Shown: positions 1 through 9,763 of the stretch, piece by piece | Layout: every line of letters starts with the position of its first letter | How positions within the stretch are numbered: position 1 is the first letter of the stretch | NCBI GenBank assembly: GCA_937899835.1 | Contig: CALCCE010000074.1 | Coordinates: forward strand, 1-41,700 | Source of the DNA: an uncultured Flavobacteriales bacterium | GTDB lineage: Bacteria; Bacteroidota; Bacteroidia; Flavobacteriales_G; Salibacteraceae | Direction: 5' to 3' | Length of the DNA: 41,700 nt | Translations under genes and position numbers: made by a program | The notes under the pieces: generated by a model | Told to the model about the DNA's origin: nothing | Database searches by the model: none | The model's input: the letters and a program-made list of their open reading frames with translations, nothing else

Positions 1-291
1 TTGCATTATATTTTTCTGTGCTACGTTTCCCATTTTGGTTTGACTCAATGTGTTGCTTGAAATTTTGCCGTGCAACGTCTCCCACTTGGATTGACTCAAG
101 GTGTTGCATGAAATTTTGCCGTGCAACGTTTCCCACTTGGTTTTACTCAAAGTGTTGCGTGGAATTTTTCCGCGCAACGTCTCCCATTTTAGTTCGCTCG
201 AAGTGTTGCATGAAATTTTTTTGCGCAACGTCTCCCGGTTTGGTTTGCTTCAAAGTGTTGCGTGAAATTTTTTTGCGCAACAGTTATCACT
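1..291. repeat. Tandem array of about 51-bp hairpin-forming units
   Basis: About five and a half copies of a 51-bp unit (the last step is 52 bp) run from the window edge. The TGTTGC core recurs at 51, 102, 153, 204 and 256. Each unit has GTTGC, then about 15-17 A/T-rich bases, then GCAAC, giving a small stem, followed by a CTCCCACTTGG-like stretch. Copies differ by scattered substitutions. Because 51 is a multiple of three, one plus-strand frame stays open across it, but it has no convincing start or domain and I regard it as non-coding. The array lies downstream of the M20 peptidase terminator and may continue left of the window. Confidence 0.8.
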
Positions 292-332
292 TTTCCTATC
301 TCCGAAAAAATCTCCCCATCAATTCCCCAAAA

Positions 333-361
333 CAAAAAAGCCACCTGCTTTCGCAGGCGGC
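333..361 (-). terminator. Intrinsic terminator of the M20 peptidase gene
   Basis: On the minus strand GCCGCCTGC, loop GAAA, GCAGGTGGC forms a 9-bp stem with one mismatch. It is followed at once by TTTTTTG. It begins about 24 bp past the stop codon of the peptidase gene, the expected place for Rho-independent termination. Confidence 0.85.
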
Positions 362-384
362 TTTTCTCAAAAAGTTGGTCTCAC

Positions 385-1749
385 TTACTGGCGGGCCAGG
401 TGATGGTAAAACCGTGGAATGGTTTCAATGCCTTTGAAGTAGTTGAAAACGCCGTAGTGCTCATCGGGCGAGTGAATGTCGTCGGTATCCAAACCGAAGC
501 CCATCAAAATGGTTTTCAGTCCCAGGGCTTCCTCAAACAGGGCCACAATCGGAATACTACCGCCACCACGTTGTGGAATGGGCTTCTTGCCGAAGGTATC
601 TACCATGGCCTGGCTGGCTGCCTGATATGCCGGGAAATTGGTGGGAATCACAGCGGGCTGACCACCGTGGTGCGGACGTACTTCCACTTTTACCGCCGGA
701 GGTGCAATGGCTTTGAAATGATTTCTGAAAAGCTCGGTGATTTCGTCGGTTTGCTGATCGGGCACCAACCGCATCGAAATTTTAGCGAAAGCTTTGGAAG
801 GCAGTACAGTCTTGGCGCCTTCGCCGGTGTAGCCGCCCCAAATGCCGTTTACATCAAGGGTTGGACGAATGGAGGTTTGCTCCAACACGGTGTAGCCTTT
901 TTCGCCGTAGGTTTCCCCGATTTGCAATTCGTTTTGATACTCTTCCTGGCTGAAAGGAATCTGCGCCATTTCTGCACGTTCTGCGTCCGAAAGGTTGACC
1001 ACCTTATCGTAAAATCCAGGAATGGTAATGTGGTTGTTTTCGTCGGTCATCGAGGCAATCATCTTGGCCAGGATGTTGATCGGGTTGCCCACAGCACCAC
1101 CGTACACACCGGAGTGCAGGTCGCGGTTAGGGCCGGTTACTTCTACTTCTACATAGCTCAAACCACGGAGGCCCACGCTGATGGAAGGAATGTCGTTGGC
1201 GATGAGGGAAGTGTCGGAAACCAATACCACATCGGCGGCCAGGCGCTCTTTGTTGTCGTGCACAAAAATGCCGAGGTTGTCCGAACCTACTTCTTCTTCT
1301 CCTTCAATCATAAACTTCACGTTGCAATCGAGGTTGCCGGTTTTCACCATGGCTTCGAATGCTTTCACGTGCATGTAGAATTGCCCTTTGTCATCGGCTG
1401 ATCCCCGAGCGAAGATGTTTCCATCTTTAATAACCGGCTCGAAAGGAGGCGAGGTCCAAAGCTCGATCGGATCGGCGGGCTGCACATCGTAGTGGCCGTA
1501 TACCAATACCGTAGGCTTGGAAGGGTCAATAATTTTGTCACCATATACAATGGGATGACCTTCGGTTTCGCAAATTTCAACGTTTTCTGCTCCTGCTTCT
1601 ACCAAACGCTGCTGCACCATTTCTGCTGCCCGACGAACATCGTCATTGAATTGAGGATCGGCACTGACGGAAGGAATGCGTAGCAATTCAAACAATTCTT
1701 CCAAAAACCGCTCCCGGTTGTTTTCGATGTATTCGTTTATCTTTTCCAT
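385..1749 (-). CDS. M20 family dipeptidase/metallopeptidase
   Basis: The 454-residue protein has the complete signature of zinc-dependent M20/M25/M40 dipeptidases (carnosinase/CNDP2-like group). The metal-ligand motif GHYDVQP is at residues 85-91 (His86, Asp88). ARGSADDKG around 115-122 holds the bridging aspartate. EGEEEVGS at 149-156 holds the catalytic base and a zinc-ligand glutamate, and a late HSPDEHYG segment carries a further His. Length fits the family. There is no signal peptide, so it is probably cytosolic, hydrolysing di- or short peptides. The gene stands alone, with its own promoter upstream (1815-1844) and a terminator downstream. Exact substrate cannot be read from the sequence. 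Confidence 0.93.
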   Translation of the reverse strand: MEKINEYIENNRERFLEELFELLRIPSVSADPQFNDDVRRAAEMVQQRLVEAGAENVEICETEGHPIVYGDKIIDPSKPTVLVYGHYDVQPADPIELWTSPPFEPVIKDGNIFARGSADDKGQFYMHVKAFEAMVKTGNLDCNVKFMIEGEEEVGSDNLGIFVHDNKERLAADVVLVSDTSLIANDIPSISVGLRGLSYVEVEVTGPNRDLHSGVYGGAVGNPINILAKMIASMTDENNHITIPGFYDKVVNLSDAERAEMAQIPFSQEEYQNELQIGETYGEKGYTVLEQTSIRPTLDVNGIWGGYTGEGAKTVLPSKAFAKISMRLVPDQQTDEITELFRNHFKAIAPPAVKVEVRPHHGGQPAVIPTNFPAYQAASQAMVDTFGKKPIPQRGGGSIPIVALFEEALGLKTILMGFGLDTDDIHSPDEHYGVFNYFKGIETIPRFYHHLARQ

Positions 1750-1814
1750 GTTGAACGTGTAGCGAAAGAGGCAACCTTTTACGGAAGACTCGTTTATTTG
1801 TTAAATAAGGACGG

Positions 1815-1844
1815 CAAAGATAGGCATAAATGCGTGTTGGCAAA
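1815..1844 (-). promoter_or_regulatory. Bacteroidota-type promoter for the M20 peptidase
   Basis: Read on the minus strand, TTTG (1844-1841), 18 bp, then TATCTTTG (1822-1815) matches the Bacteroidota -33/-7 consensus (TTTG...TAnnTTTG). It would start transcription about 60 bp upstream of the ATG at 1749. Confidence 0.65.
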
Positions 1845-1935
1845 TGGTTCAAAAGCCCATGGGATGACCTAAAACCCACTTTAGCATTCAAGGCCAAAAG
1901 CTGATCTTTGATTCACATTACACTGCCTTTATTCT

Positions 1936-1943
1936 TACCTTTG
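1936..1943 (+). promoter_or_regulatory. Probable -7 box for the anchor-L gene pair
   Basis: TACCTTTG matches TAnnTTTG. A TTTG at 1907-1910 is a possible -33 element, with slightly long spacing (25 bp). The implied start site near 1948-1950 leaves a leader of about 20 nt before ATG 1970, which argues against the upstream TTG at 1949 as the start codon. Confidence 0.45.
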
Positions 1944-1969
1944 AATGTTTGAGCGGCCAAACCGGGGAG

Positions 1970-4900
1970 ATGTTGCAAGTTTTTAGAGTTATATTGTTTG
2001 TTGTGCTTTTGGGCCTTTTGGGTACCGATATGTCCTATGGGCAGATCGCTCCCACCAATGTTGCTCCCAACAACTCTCCGCAACACCTCGTAGAAAATGT
2101 ATTGGTTGGTCCGGGTGTCACGACCTTTAACTGGACCTTCGCCGGCAACGCTGCTCAGTTGGGTTTCTTTTCCAATGGAGGCACCACCATCAATGTCGAC
2201 AGCGGCATTGTGATGTCTACGGGAAACATTGCGCAAATCTCCAACAATGTTGCTGGCATTACTACTACCGGGTACAATGGTCCGGGTGATGCGGACTTAA
2301 CGGCAGTTGCTGCTTCCATCAACCCAGGGATTACCATCACCAGAGACCGGGCCGTATTGGAGTTCGATTTCGTGGCGCCTACCGACACGGTCACCTTTGA
2401 CTACGTTTTTGCTTCGGAAGAATGGCCCAATTACATCGGCAGTGTCTTCAACGATGCTTTTGGTTTTTTTGTGAGTGGCCCGGGCATCACTGGCACTTTC
2501 ACTGGCAATGCCATCAATGTGGCGAATGTGCCGGGCACTACCACGCCCATTACCATTAGTACCATTCACCCTGGCCTCAACAGCCAGTACTACAACCTCA
2601 ACAGCAACACGCCCCCATTTGCCTTTTTTGCCTACACGGATGTGTTCACCACTTCGCCCATGGTGGTGAACCCCTGTGATACGTTTCACATGAAGCTGGC
2701 TATTGCCGATGGCACCGACGATGCTTTTGATTCGGCGGTATTCCTCAAAGCGCGCAGTTTCAAAGGGAAAAACATTGTGCTCACCGCCAGTCCTACCTAC
2801 ACCAATTTTGGCAACGATTCTACTTTGTATGAGCAATGTGGTGGGGCGCAGCTGAACTTCGAACGCCTGGCCAACATTAGTGGTACCGATACCATTCGTT
2901 TTCAAATTTCGGGTACGGCCACCAATGGAGATGACTACACGGCACTTCCCGATAGCATTGTGTTTACGCCAGGACAAACCTTGGCCAACATCAGTTTCAA
3001 TGTGTTGCCCGATACCTTGATCGAAGGCCTGGAAACCTTGATCATTACGGTGTTGCCCGATTCTTCTACCATTCTTTGCAACAACGACACTACGGAACTG
3101 ATCCTCTATCTGGCCGATGTTCCGCCACTGGATTTTCAATTGACGGATGACACGATCATCAATTGTACTTCTGCACCAATTGATTTGGTCATTGATAGCC
3201 TGGAAGGTTTGTTGCCCCCCACTTATTTGTGGAGCACCTCCGACACGGATTCGGTGGTAACGGTCTTGCCCAGCCTTACTACTACGTATTATGTTACGGT
3301 AACCGATGCCTGTCAGGCCGATACGTTGACCGATTCGGTCACGGTGGCGGTGCTCACTCCGCCTTTTGTTACGCAAACCACACCCGATACCATCGATTGT
3401 ACGGATACGGCCACCATTGGGGTGGCCATCACCATGAATTACCTGCCGGGCATCCAGTTTCAATGGTCTACTGGCGACATCGACTCGATAATAACCGTGG
3501 CTCCGGATACAACGACAAGTTATCTGGTGTCTACCACCTTGCCTTGTAGTGGGCAGCTGATTGTAGATACCGTGGTGGTGGTGGTGGACAATCCTCCTTT
3601 TGTCACGGCTCCGATCAATAATTTTGATACGATCAACTGCACTTCCGACTCGGTCGATATCGGTATCAGTGTTACGGCCAACTGGTTTCCGGAAATCACC
3701 TACGATTGGGGAAATTCAACCGACTCTATGCTCACGGTTTGGGCACCTGCTACTGCGCAATACACCATTACCACTACCTTGGGATGTAGTGGGCAAAGCA
3801 TTGTAGATACCCTAACCCTGGTGGTGGACAACGATCCGGTAGCGATCAACGCGCCTGATGTGCCTGCCAGTTCCATCAATTGCCCGGGTGATCCGGTCAA
3901 CATTTATGCGCTGGCCACCGGGGGCTATCCGGCTTATACCTATTTGTGGAGCAACGGAGGAATGGGATCGATTACTACGGTGAATCCGTTGACTACAACC
4001 ACTTATTACATTTCCGTAACCGACACTTGTGGCTTGGATACCACGGTGGCCGATGTGGTGGTGAATGTGCCCAACTATCCGCCCTTGCAGATCATTGGTT
4101 TGGAAGATGATACCTTGAATTGTCCCGAGTCCTTCACTTCGTTTGGTTTGCCCAGCATGTCGGGCTTGGGGGGTGTTGGCTATGGCTATACCTTTAGTTG
4201 GGACAACTGGCAATCGACTTATCCGATTCTTACGGTGCAACCGGCAGTTCCTACTGGCTACACGGTGCAAATGACCGACTTCTGCAAACAAGACACGACT
4301 TCTTTTACAGTGACGGCAGAGATTGCCAGTCATCCTCCTTTGGAGTTGTTTGTAACCGATAGCCTCAATTTGTGTGTCGGTCAATCCATCAAGATTGGCG
4401 CCAACGGCGTCAATGGTGGGGGCAATTACCAGTATATCTGGAGCAACTTTGAAACGGCTGACTCCATTGTGGTGAGTCCCAACAGTTCGACCAATTATAT
4501 TGTGACGGTTACCGACGATTGCGATACGTCTCGGGTAGACTTTGTGCACGTGAACGTGAAGATGCCCACCGCGCAATTCTCCCATGAGTTTGAGGATGCC
4601 GCTACCGTTCAGTTTACCGACTTGAGTTCTAACGATGTGATCAAATGGAACTGGAACTTCAGCAGTGGGGAAATGGCTTTTGAGCAACATCCTGAACATA
4701 TTTTTCAGGTAGCCGATGTTTATTCGGCCTGGCTGTTGGTAGAAAATCAATTTGGTTGCACCGATTCGGTGAGTGCTATCCTCACGCCTCCACTGGTCTT
4801 TTGGGTCCCCAAGGCCTTTTCACCCAACGGCGACACGGACAATGACGTATTTGAAATTAAAGGCTTGGGTGTTGATGAGTTTTACATGGATGTGTTTGAC

Positions 4901-5065
4901 CGATGGGGGAATGTTGTATTTTCCACCAACGTTTCCGACTTCCAGTGGGACGGCACCAACAATGGCATGCCTTTACCGGTGGGAGTTTATGTCTACACCA
5001 TTTATGCAACGGGTTTCAACAACGAAAAAATTGAGCGCAAAGGAACCATCACTATTGTTAAATAG
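1970..5065 (+). CDS. Secreted choice-of-anchor L protein with type B T9SS C-terminus
   Basis: About 1031 residues. I prefer ATG 1970 because it opens a clean signal peptide (MLQVFRVILFVVLLGLLG, ending ...SYGQ); TTG 1949 is an in-frame alternative. After the signal comes a choice-of-anchor L domain (about residues 40-270; landmarks DSGIVMSTG, GDADL, VLEFDFV, FNDAFGFFVSGPG). Next is a Calx-beta-like segment (GDDYTALPDSIVF), then about six Ig/SprB-like repeats of YxWS...TVTDxC form. A PKD-like unit (WNWNFSSG) and a gliding-motility-associated C-terminal domain (AFSPNGDTDND ... FDRWGNVVF ... GVYVYTI) finish it. Known for the family: export by T9SS and surface display, often in adhesion or gliding. 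It is followed after 9 bp by a paralog, so the two are probably one transcript. Confidence 0.9.
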   Translation: MLQVFRVILFVVLLGLLGTDMSYGQIAPTNVAPNNSPQHLVENVLVGPGVTTFNWTFAGNAAQLGFFSNGGTTINVDSGIVMSTGNIAQISNNVAGITTTGYNGPGDADLTAVAASINPGITITRDRAVLEFDFVAPTDTVTFDYVFASEEWPNYIGSVFNDAFGFFVSGPGITGTFTGNAINVANVPGTTTPITISTIHPGLNSQYYNLNSNTPPFAFFAYTDVFTTSPMVVNPCDTFHMKLAIADGTDDAFDSAVFLKARSFKGKNIVLTASPTYTNFGNDSTLYEQCGGAQLNFERLANISGTDTIRFQISGTATNGDDYTALPDSIVFTPGQTLANISFNVLPDTLIEGLETLIITVLPDSSTILCNNDTTELILYLADVPPLDFQLTDDTIINCTSAPIDLVIDSLEGLLPPTYLWSTSDTDSVVTVLPSLTTTYYVTVTDACQADTLTDSVTVAVLTPPFVTQTTPDTIDCTDTATIGVAITMNYLPGIQFQWSTGDIDSIITVAPDTTTSYLVSTTLPCSGQLIVDTVVVVVDNPPFVTAPINNFDTINCTSDSVDIGISVTANWFPEITYDWGNSTDSMLTVWAPATAQYTITTTLGCSGQSIVDTLTLVVDNDPVAINAPDVPASSINCPGDPVNIYALATGGYPAYTYLWSNGGMGSITTVNPLTTTTYYISVTDTCGLDTTVADVVVNVPNYPPLQIIGLEDDTLNCPESFTSFGLPSMSGLGGVGYGYTFSWDNWQSTYPILTVQPAVPTGYTVQMTDFCKQDTTSFTVTAEIASHPPLELFVTDSLNLCVGQSIKIGANGVNGGGNYQYIWSNFETADSIVVSPNSSTNYIVTVTDDCDTSRVDFVHVNVKMPTAQFSHEFEDAATVQFTDLSSNDVIKWNWNFSSGEMAFEQHPEHIFQVADVYSAWLLVENQFGCTDSVSAILTPPLVFWVPKAFSPNGDTDNDVFEIKGLGVDEFYMDVFDRWGNVVFSTNVSDFQWDGTNNGMPLPVGVYVYTIYATGFNNEKIERKGTITIVK

Positions 5066-5074
5066 CGGGTTGAT

Positions 5075-8000
5075 ATGAAGTTCCTGAAGTTATTTGGCTG
5101 CATTTGCAGCCTTTTGTGTTTCTGTGCTTCCGTAGAGGTGAAAGCTCAGATTTTTGTGAGCAACCAGGCACCTTACAACAGTGAAGTCTACCTGATTCAG
5201 GATGTGTTTTTGGGCACGGGTGTGACGGTGAGCAACATCACGTATTACGGCGACACCAATTACATTCAGCTCGGCTATTTCAACGGTCAGAATTCTACCA
5301 TTGGCCTGGACAGTGGAATCGTGATGACTTCCGGCCACATCGATGCAATTGTGCCGGGTGGCACTGGCAACGGTGCAATCACCAACGTGCCAGGGGTGTA
5401 TCCCAATGGGCAAGGTGGGGGTGATGCCGACCTGCTGACGGTGGCCCAATCGGTGCCCGTACAGTTGGGTCTTGGTTTTAACGTATCTGCTACCGAAGAC
5501 GCCAGTATTCTGGAATTCGATTTCGAACCCTCTGCCGATACGGTGGAGTTTCGCTACGTATTTGCTACCGATGAGTTTCCCACTTTTGTGAATACCCAGT
5601 TCAACGATGTGTTTGGGTTTTTCCTTTCCGGACCCGGTATTACGGGCCCTTTTTCCAGCCCGGCGGGTTTTCCCAATGGTTCTAAAAACATTGCACTGGT
5701 GCCGGGCACTACTTTGCCAATTACGGTGAGTACCGTACATCCGGGCCTCAACAGCCAGTATTTCGCCCCGCAGGATACCTCCATCAGTTTTGGAGGGGGC
5801 ACCATTGTGCTCACGGCCAAACACGAGGTAACGCCTTGTCAAACCTACCACATCAAGCTGGCCATTTCCGATGCGGTGGACAAGGCCCTCAACTCCGGGG
5901 TTTTTCTTGAAGCGAAAAGTTTTGCCAGTGGCGCCATTCAGATCGATGCCATTCCCTCTTACACCAACCTGAGCGGGTCGGGCGATACCAACCTTTTCGA
6001 AGGGTGTGGTTTTGTGGAACTGACCTTCCGGCGGTTTGCCGATCTTGGAAATCCCTACACTGCATACTTTACCGTGTCGGGCTCGGCCACCATGGGTGCC
6101 GATTACAACAACTTTGCCGACAGTGTGGTCTTTGCTCCCGGAGTGGATACTGCGCAAATTCTCATCAATGTGTTTGATGATGGCATTACGGAAGGGCCGG
6201 AGACGATCATTATCAAAGTTTTGCCGGATACGATGAGTTGCTGGATGCAAAACGTGATGGATACCAGCCAGATCATCATGGTGATCAATGAACGTCCGGC
6301 GGTGACCATGACCACCCTCACCGATTCGGTGAATTGTGCCGATTCGGTGGCCTTGCCTACCGCGCAAGGGCTTACCGGAGTGGGCAACTTTACCTACCTC
6401 TGGCCTTCGGGAGACACTCTGGCCACAGACACCATTCCCAATCCTTTGACCGATACTGCTTTGCTGGTGCTGATGACGGACGGTTGCCGCATCGATACCA
6501 TTTCCGATTCGGCCCGAATTGTGTTGTTCAATCCGCCTCTGGTGGTATTGACCGAAGACGATACCCTGGACTGTGTGACGCCTTCTGCGGTGATTGGGCC
6601 ACAAATTTTGAGTGGCAGCTCCGTACAATTCTACACGTGGAGCACCGGCCAAACCGATTCCTCCATTTTGGTGACTCCGGTGACCGATTCCACGTATTAC
6701 CTAACCGTGACCGACTCTTGTGTCAATACGGTTTGGGTGGATAGCATCACGGTTTTTCGAATTTCGCCCCCCTTGGTGCTGGATTCGGTGAACGATACCG
6801 TGGATTGCAATGTGGGTTTTGTAAGCCTTAGTCCGACAATTGTAAGTGGAACGGCTCCTTTCAATTACTTGTGGAGTACGGGCTCGAGCTTGCCCAACAT
6901 CAATCTTTTTGGTGCTGGCGTGACCGATACTTCTTTTACAGTGGTGGTGACCGATGCTTGCAACATTACTCCCGATACTACCTCGGTGAGCCTGACGGTG
7001 TTTTCACCTCCTTTGCAAATCTCTGCTGATACGGCCTTGCTGGATTGCTCTACCGATTCGATCCTGATTGGCGTTAATGTCATTAGCGGTACGGCTCCTT
7101 TTTCCTATCAATGGGGGACGGGCGCTACGGATTCCGCCATTTTTGTGAATCCGTCCAGCGATTCCACTTACCTCGTTACCGTGACGGATGTTTGCGATAC
7201 GGTGCCGGCGATTGACAGTGTGCGGGTGACTCTGGTGCAGGCTTCGGCCATCGTGTTGATGCAATCAGACCTGAGTGTGCCTTGCCCGGGCGACAACATC
7301 AACCTGCAGCCGCAGGTGTCTGGCGGAACGCCTCCCTACCAGTTTTTGTGGAGCACCGGAGCCAATACCTCAACTTTGAATGCGGTGATCAGCAACGATA
7401 CCCTTTATCAGGTTACGGTGACCGATACCTGTCGCTTGGATACGGTTTCCATTGCTTTTAATGTAACTATCGATGCGCAGGTGCCTGTGGTGGTGCAGTT
7501 GACCGACCGCAGCCTCGGCTGCCCGGGCGAAAGTGCGACCATCTCCGCGCAAGTGTCGGGCGGCAATGGTGCATACACCTACAGCTGGTCGGCTTTGGAT
7601 ACTACCTCTACTAACGATTCTTTGGTGATCGATCAGGTAGATACCACACAAAACGTAGTGTTGACCGTAACGGATGCCTGTGGCAAAAGCGATACGGATA
7701 CCATGACTCTGTCGGTGAACCTGGCGGCACCGTTGGTGGTGAGCTTGCCGGCCACGCAAACGGTTTGTGAGGAACAAGGCATTGCCTTTGTGGCCAGTGT
7801 TTCCGGCGGAAGCCCACCTTATGCATATACCTGGACAGGCCCGGGCACTTTGGTGCCCAACACCAATTCGGCTACGTCAGGTCCACCGGTGGTGGCCGGG
7901 CAATACGCTTTGTTGGTGACGGATGCTTGCAACGTGTCGGCATCGGCGGCTACGGATGTCACGGTGGAGGTGTGTTCGTTGGTAGTGCCCAACGTGATTT

Positions 8001-8224
8001 CTCCCAACCGCGATGGCATCAACGACTTGTTCATGATTCCCAACATTGAGAAATACCCCAACAGCAAGTTGACGGTGTTCAACCGCTGGGGGAATCAGGT
8101 GTTCTATTCTTCCAACTACCGCAACACGTTTGACGGCCAAGGCCTGGAGGAAGGAACTTACTTCTTTGTCTTGGAAATCTCTGATGGAGAAACCTTTTCC
8201 GGAGACCTGACCATCATTCGTTAA
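5075..8224 (+). CDS. Secreted choice-of-anchor L protein, paralog of the preceding gene
   Basis: 1049 residues starting with a signal peptide (MKFLKLFGCICSLLCF..., cleaved near VKAQ). Order matches its neighbour: choice-of-anchor L domain (DSGIVMTSG, GDADLLTVAQ, ILEFDFEP, FNDVFGFFLSGPG), Calx-beta-like segment (GADYNNFADSVVF), about seven Ig/SprB-like repeats, and a type B T9SS sorting domain (VISPNRDGINDLF ... FNRWGNQVFYSS ... GTYFFVLEI). It lacks the PKD-like unit of the first protein and has one more repeat, suggesting tandem duplication followed by repeat gain and loss. Expected location is the cell surface; ligand unknown. Its last 11 bp overlap the 3' end of convergent gpmI, and no terminator separates them. 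Confidence 0.9.
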   Translation: MKFLKLFGCICSLLCFCASVEVKAQIFVSNQAPYNSEVYLIQDVFLGTGVTVSNITYYGDTNYIQLGYFNGQNSTIGLDSGIVMTSGHIDAIVPGGTGNGAITNVPGVYPNGQGGGDADLLTVAQSVPVQLGLGFNVSATEDASILEFDFEPSADTVEFRYVFATDEFPTFVNTQFNDVFGFFLSGPGITGPFSSPAGFPNGSKNIALVPGTTLPITVSTVHPGLNSQYFAPQDTSISFGGGTIVLTAKHEVTPCQTYHIKLAISDAVDKALNSGVFLEAKSFASGAIQIDAIPSYTNLSGSGDTNLFEGCGFVELTFRRFADLGNPYTAYFTVSGSATMGADYNNFADSVVFAPGVDTAQILINVFDDGITEGPETIIIKVLPDTMSCWMQNVMDTSQIIMVINERPAVTMTTLTDSVNCADSVALPTAQGLTGVGNFTYLWPSGDTLATDTIPNPLTDTALLVLMTDGCRIDTISDSARIVLFNPPLVVLTEDDTLDCVTPSAVIGPQILSGSSVQFYTWSTGQTDSSILVTPVTDSTYYLTVTDSCVNTVWVDSITVFRISPPLVLDSVNDTVDCNVGFVSLSPTIVSGTAPFNYLWSTGSSLPNINLFGAGVTDTSFTVVVTDACNITPDTTSVSLTVFSPPLQISADTALLDCSTDSILIGVNVISGTAPFSYQWGTGATDSAIFVNPSSDSTYLVTVTDVCDTVPAIDSVRVTLVQASAIVLMQSDLSVPCPGDNINLQPQVSGGTPPYQFLWSTGANTSTLNAVISNDTLYQVTVTDTCRLDTVSIAFNVTIDAQVPVVVQLTDRSLGCPGESATISAQVSGGNGAYTYSWSALDTTSTNDSLVIDQVDTTQNVVLTVTDACGKSDTDTMTLSVNLAAPLVVSLPATQTVCEEQGIAFVASVSGGSPPYAYTWTGPGTLVPNTNSATSGPPVVAGQYALLVTDACNVSASAATDVTVEVCSLVVPNVISPNRDGINDLFMIPNIEKYPNSKLTVFNRWGNQVFYSSNYRNTFDGQGLEEGTYFFVLEISDGETFSGDLTIIR

Positions 8225-9758
8225 CGGCCGCTGGCACCAACAGGGAGCGACCGGTCATGGCGGCTGGTTGTTCAATGCCCATGAGGTCGAGCAGGGTAGG
8301 GGCCACATCGGCCAGGATGCCCTCCCGAAGATGCCCTTCAAATTTTTGATCGACTAAAATGCACGGCACCAGGTTGGTGGTGTGTGCGGTGTGCGGGCTT
8401 CCGTCGGCGTTGACCATAAAGTCAGCGTTGCCGTGGTCGGCGATGATGATGAACGAATAATCGTTTTCCAAACCGGCTTCTACCACTTGTTTGGCGCATC
8501 GGTCTACGGTCTCCACCGCTTTTACTACTGCTTCGAATACGCCGGTATGGCCGACCATGTCGGGGTTGGCAAAGTTGAGGCACACAAAATCTACGGAACC
8601 GGCTTGGAGGGCTGCGCTAATGGTGTCGGCCACTTCGGGTGCACTCATTTCGGGTTGCAGGTCGTAAGTTGCTACTTTGGGCGAGGCGATTACCTTGCGG
8701 GATTCGCCTTCAAACTCGGCTTCCTGACCTCCGGAGAAGAAGAAGGTGACGTGGGGGTATTTTTCGGTTTCGGCAATGCGAATCTGTTGCCTTCCGGCTT
8801 TGCTCACAATTTCGCCGAGGGTGTCTTTCAGGTTTTGCTTTTCAAATACTACTTCAACGTTTTTGAACCGTTCGTCGTAGCGGGTCATGGTGATGTAGTG
8901 GAGCGGCAGGGTGTGCATGCCGTGATCGGTCAAATCTTGTTGTGTGAGTGCCTGAGTAATCTCCCGGCAACGGTCGGTGCGGTAGTTGAAACAGATGACG
9001 ATATCGTTTTCCTGTATCCGGCCAATGGCTTGTCCCACTTCGTCTACCTTCACCATGGGGAGCAAAAACTCATCGGTGACCGATTGCTCGTAGCTGGCTT
9101 TTACGGAGGCCACAAAATCGCGGGTGGCAGCTCCTTCTCCTTCCAGCAACAGGTCGTAGGCTTTTTTGATGCGCTCCCAGCGGAGGTCGCGGTCCATGGC
9201 ATAGTAGCGGCCAACTACCGACACCAATTCGGCAGAATGCCCTTTCAGGTGTGCTTCGAGTTCGCTGAGGTAGTGTTCTCCCCCGTTGGGAGAGGTGTCG
9301 CGCCCATCGGTAAAGGCGTGAATGTATACCTTTTCGAGGCCTGCTTGGGTAGTCATGTGCACCAAATGGTGGAGGTGGCTCTGCATGGAGTGCACGCCTC
9401 CATCGCTCACGAGGCCCATGAAGTGCACGGCTTTACCCGATTTTCGAGCGGCTTCAAAGGCTTGTTGCAGTACGGGGTTTTGGTCGATGGTGCCTTCGGC
9501 AATGGCTTTGTTGATGCGCACCAGATCTTGGTAAACGATGCGGCCAGCGCCAATGTTGAGGTGTCCCACTTCTGAGTTGCCCATTTGTCCGTCGGGCAAG
9601 CCAACGTGTTCGCCATAGGTTTTTAGGGTGGTGTGGGGCTGGATGGCCAACAGCTGATCGAGGTAGGGTGTTTGGGCGGCAAAAATGGCATCGGTTTCAT
9701 CTTGCCGACCGATTCCCCAACCGTCGAGGATCATCAGCACTGCTTTGCGTTTCAACAT
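8214..9758 (-). CDS. gpmI: 2,3-bisphosphoglycerate-independent phosphoglycerate mutase
   Basis: The 514-residue enzyme interconverts 3- and 2-phosphoglycerate in glycolysis/gluconeogenesis using two Mn ions and a phosphoserine intermediate. Visible landmarks are the first metal site LILDGWG-like segment (Asp12), the catalytic serine in GQMGNSEVGHLNIGAGR (Ser62), NYRTDRCREIT, FANPDMVGHTG and the metal motif DHGNADFM. Length is typical for the family. The gene begins 5 bp after the stop of a histidine kinase gene on the same strand, so they are likely cotranscribed. The 3' end overlaps the convergent adhesin-like gene by 11 bp. Confidence 0.97.
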   Translation of the reverse strand: MLKRKAVLMILDGWGIGRQDETDAIFAAQTPYLDQLLAIQPHTTLKTYGEHVGLPDGQMGNSEVGHLNIGAGRIVYQDLVRINKAIAEGTIDQNPVLQQAFEAARKSGKAVHFMGLVSDGGVHSMQSHLHHLVHMTTQAGLEKVYIHAFTDGRDTSPNGGEHYLSELEAHLKGHSAELVSVVGRYYAMDRDLRWERIKKAYDLLLEGEGAATRDFVASVKASYEQSVTDEFLLPMVKVDEVGQAIGRIQENDIVICFNYRTDRCREITQALTQQDLTDHGMHTLPLHYITMTRYDERFKNVEVVFEKQNLKDTLGEIVSKAGRQQIRIAETEKYPHVTFFFSGGQEAEFEGESRKVIASPKVATYDLQPEMSAPEVADTISAALQAGSVDFVCLNFANPDMVGHTGVFEAVVKAVETVDRCAKQVVEAGLENDYSFIIIADHGNADFMVNADGSPHTAHTTNLVPCILVDQKFEGHLREGILADVAPTLLDLMGIEQPAAMTGRSLLVPAAVNE

Positions 9759-9763
9759 GTATT

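Noticed and set aside
18-437. Open frame across the 51-bp repeats
   Set aside because: Open only because 51 is divisible by three; the last unit is 52 bp and shifts the frame, and no promoter, start or domain is convincing.
1949-1951. TTG as start of the first anchor-L protein
   Set aside because: It lies 5 nt from the predicted -7 box and adds seven residues before a clean signal peptide; ATG 1970 is preferred.
2297-3463. Long open frame antisense to the first anchor-L gene (and similar ones at 5090-6652, 28834-30096, 39194-40531, 262-1401, 8382-9575)
   Set aside because: They lie opposite clear genes, have no domains, and their composition (His/Gly/Arg-rich) is typical of antisense shadows.
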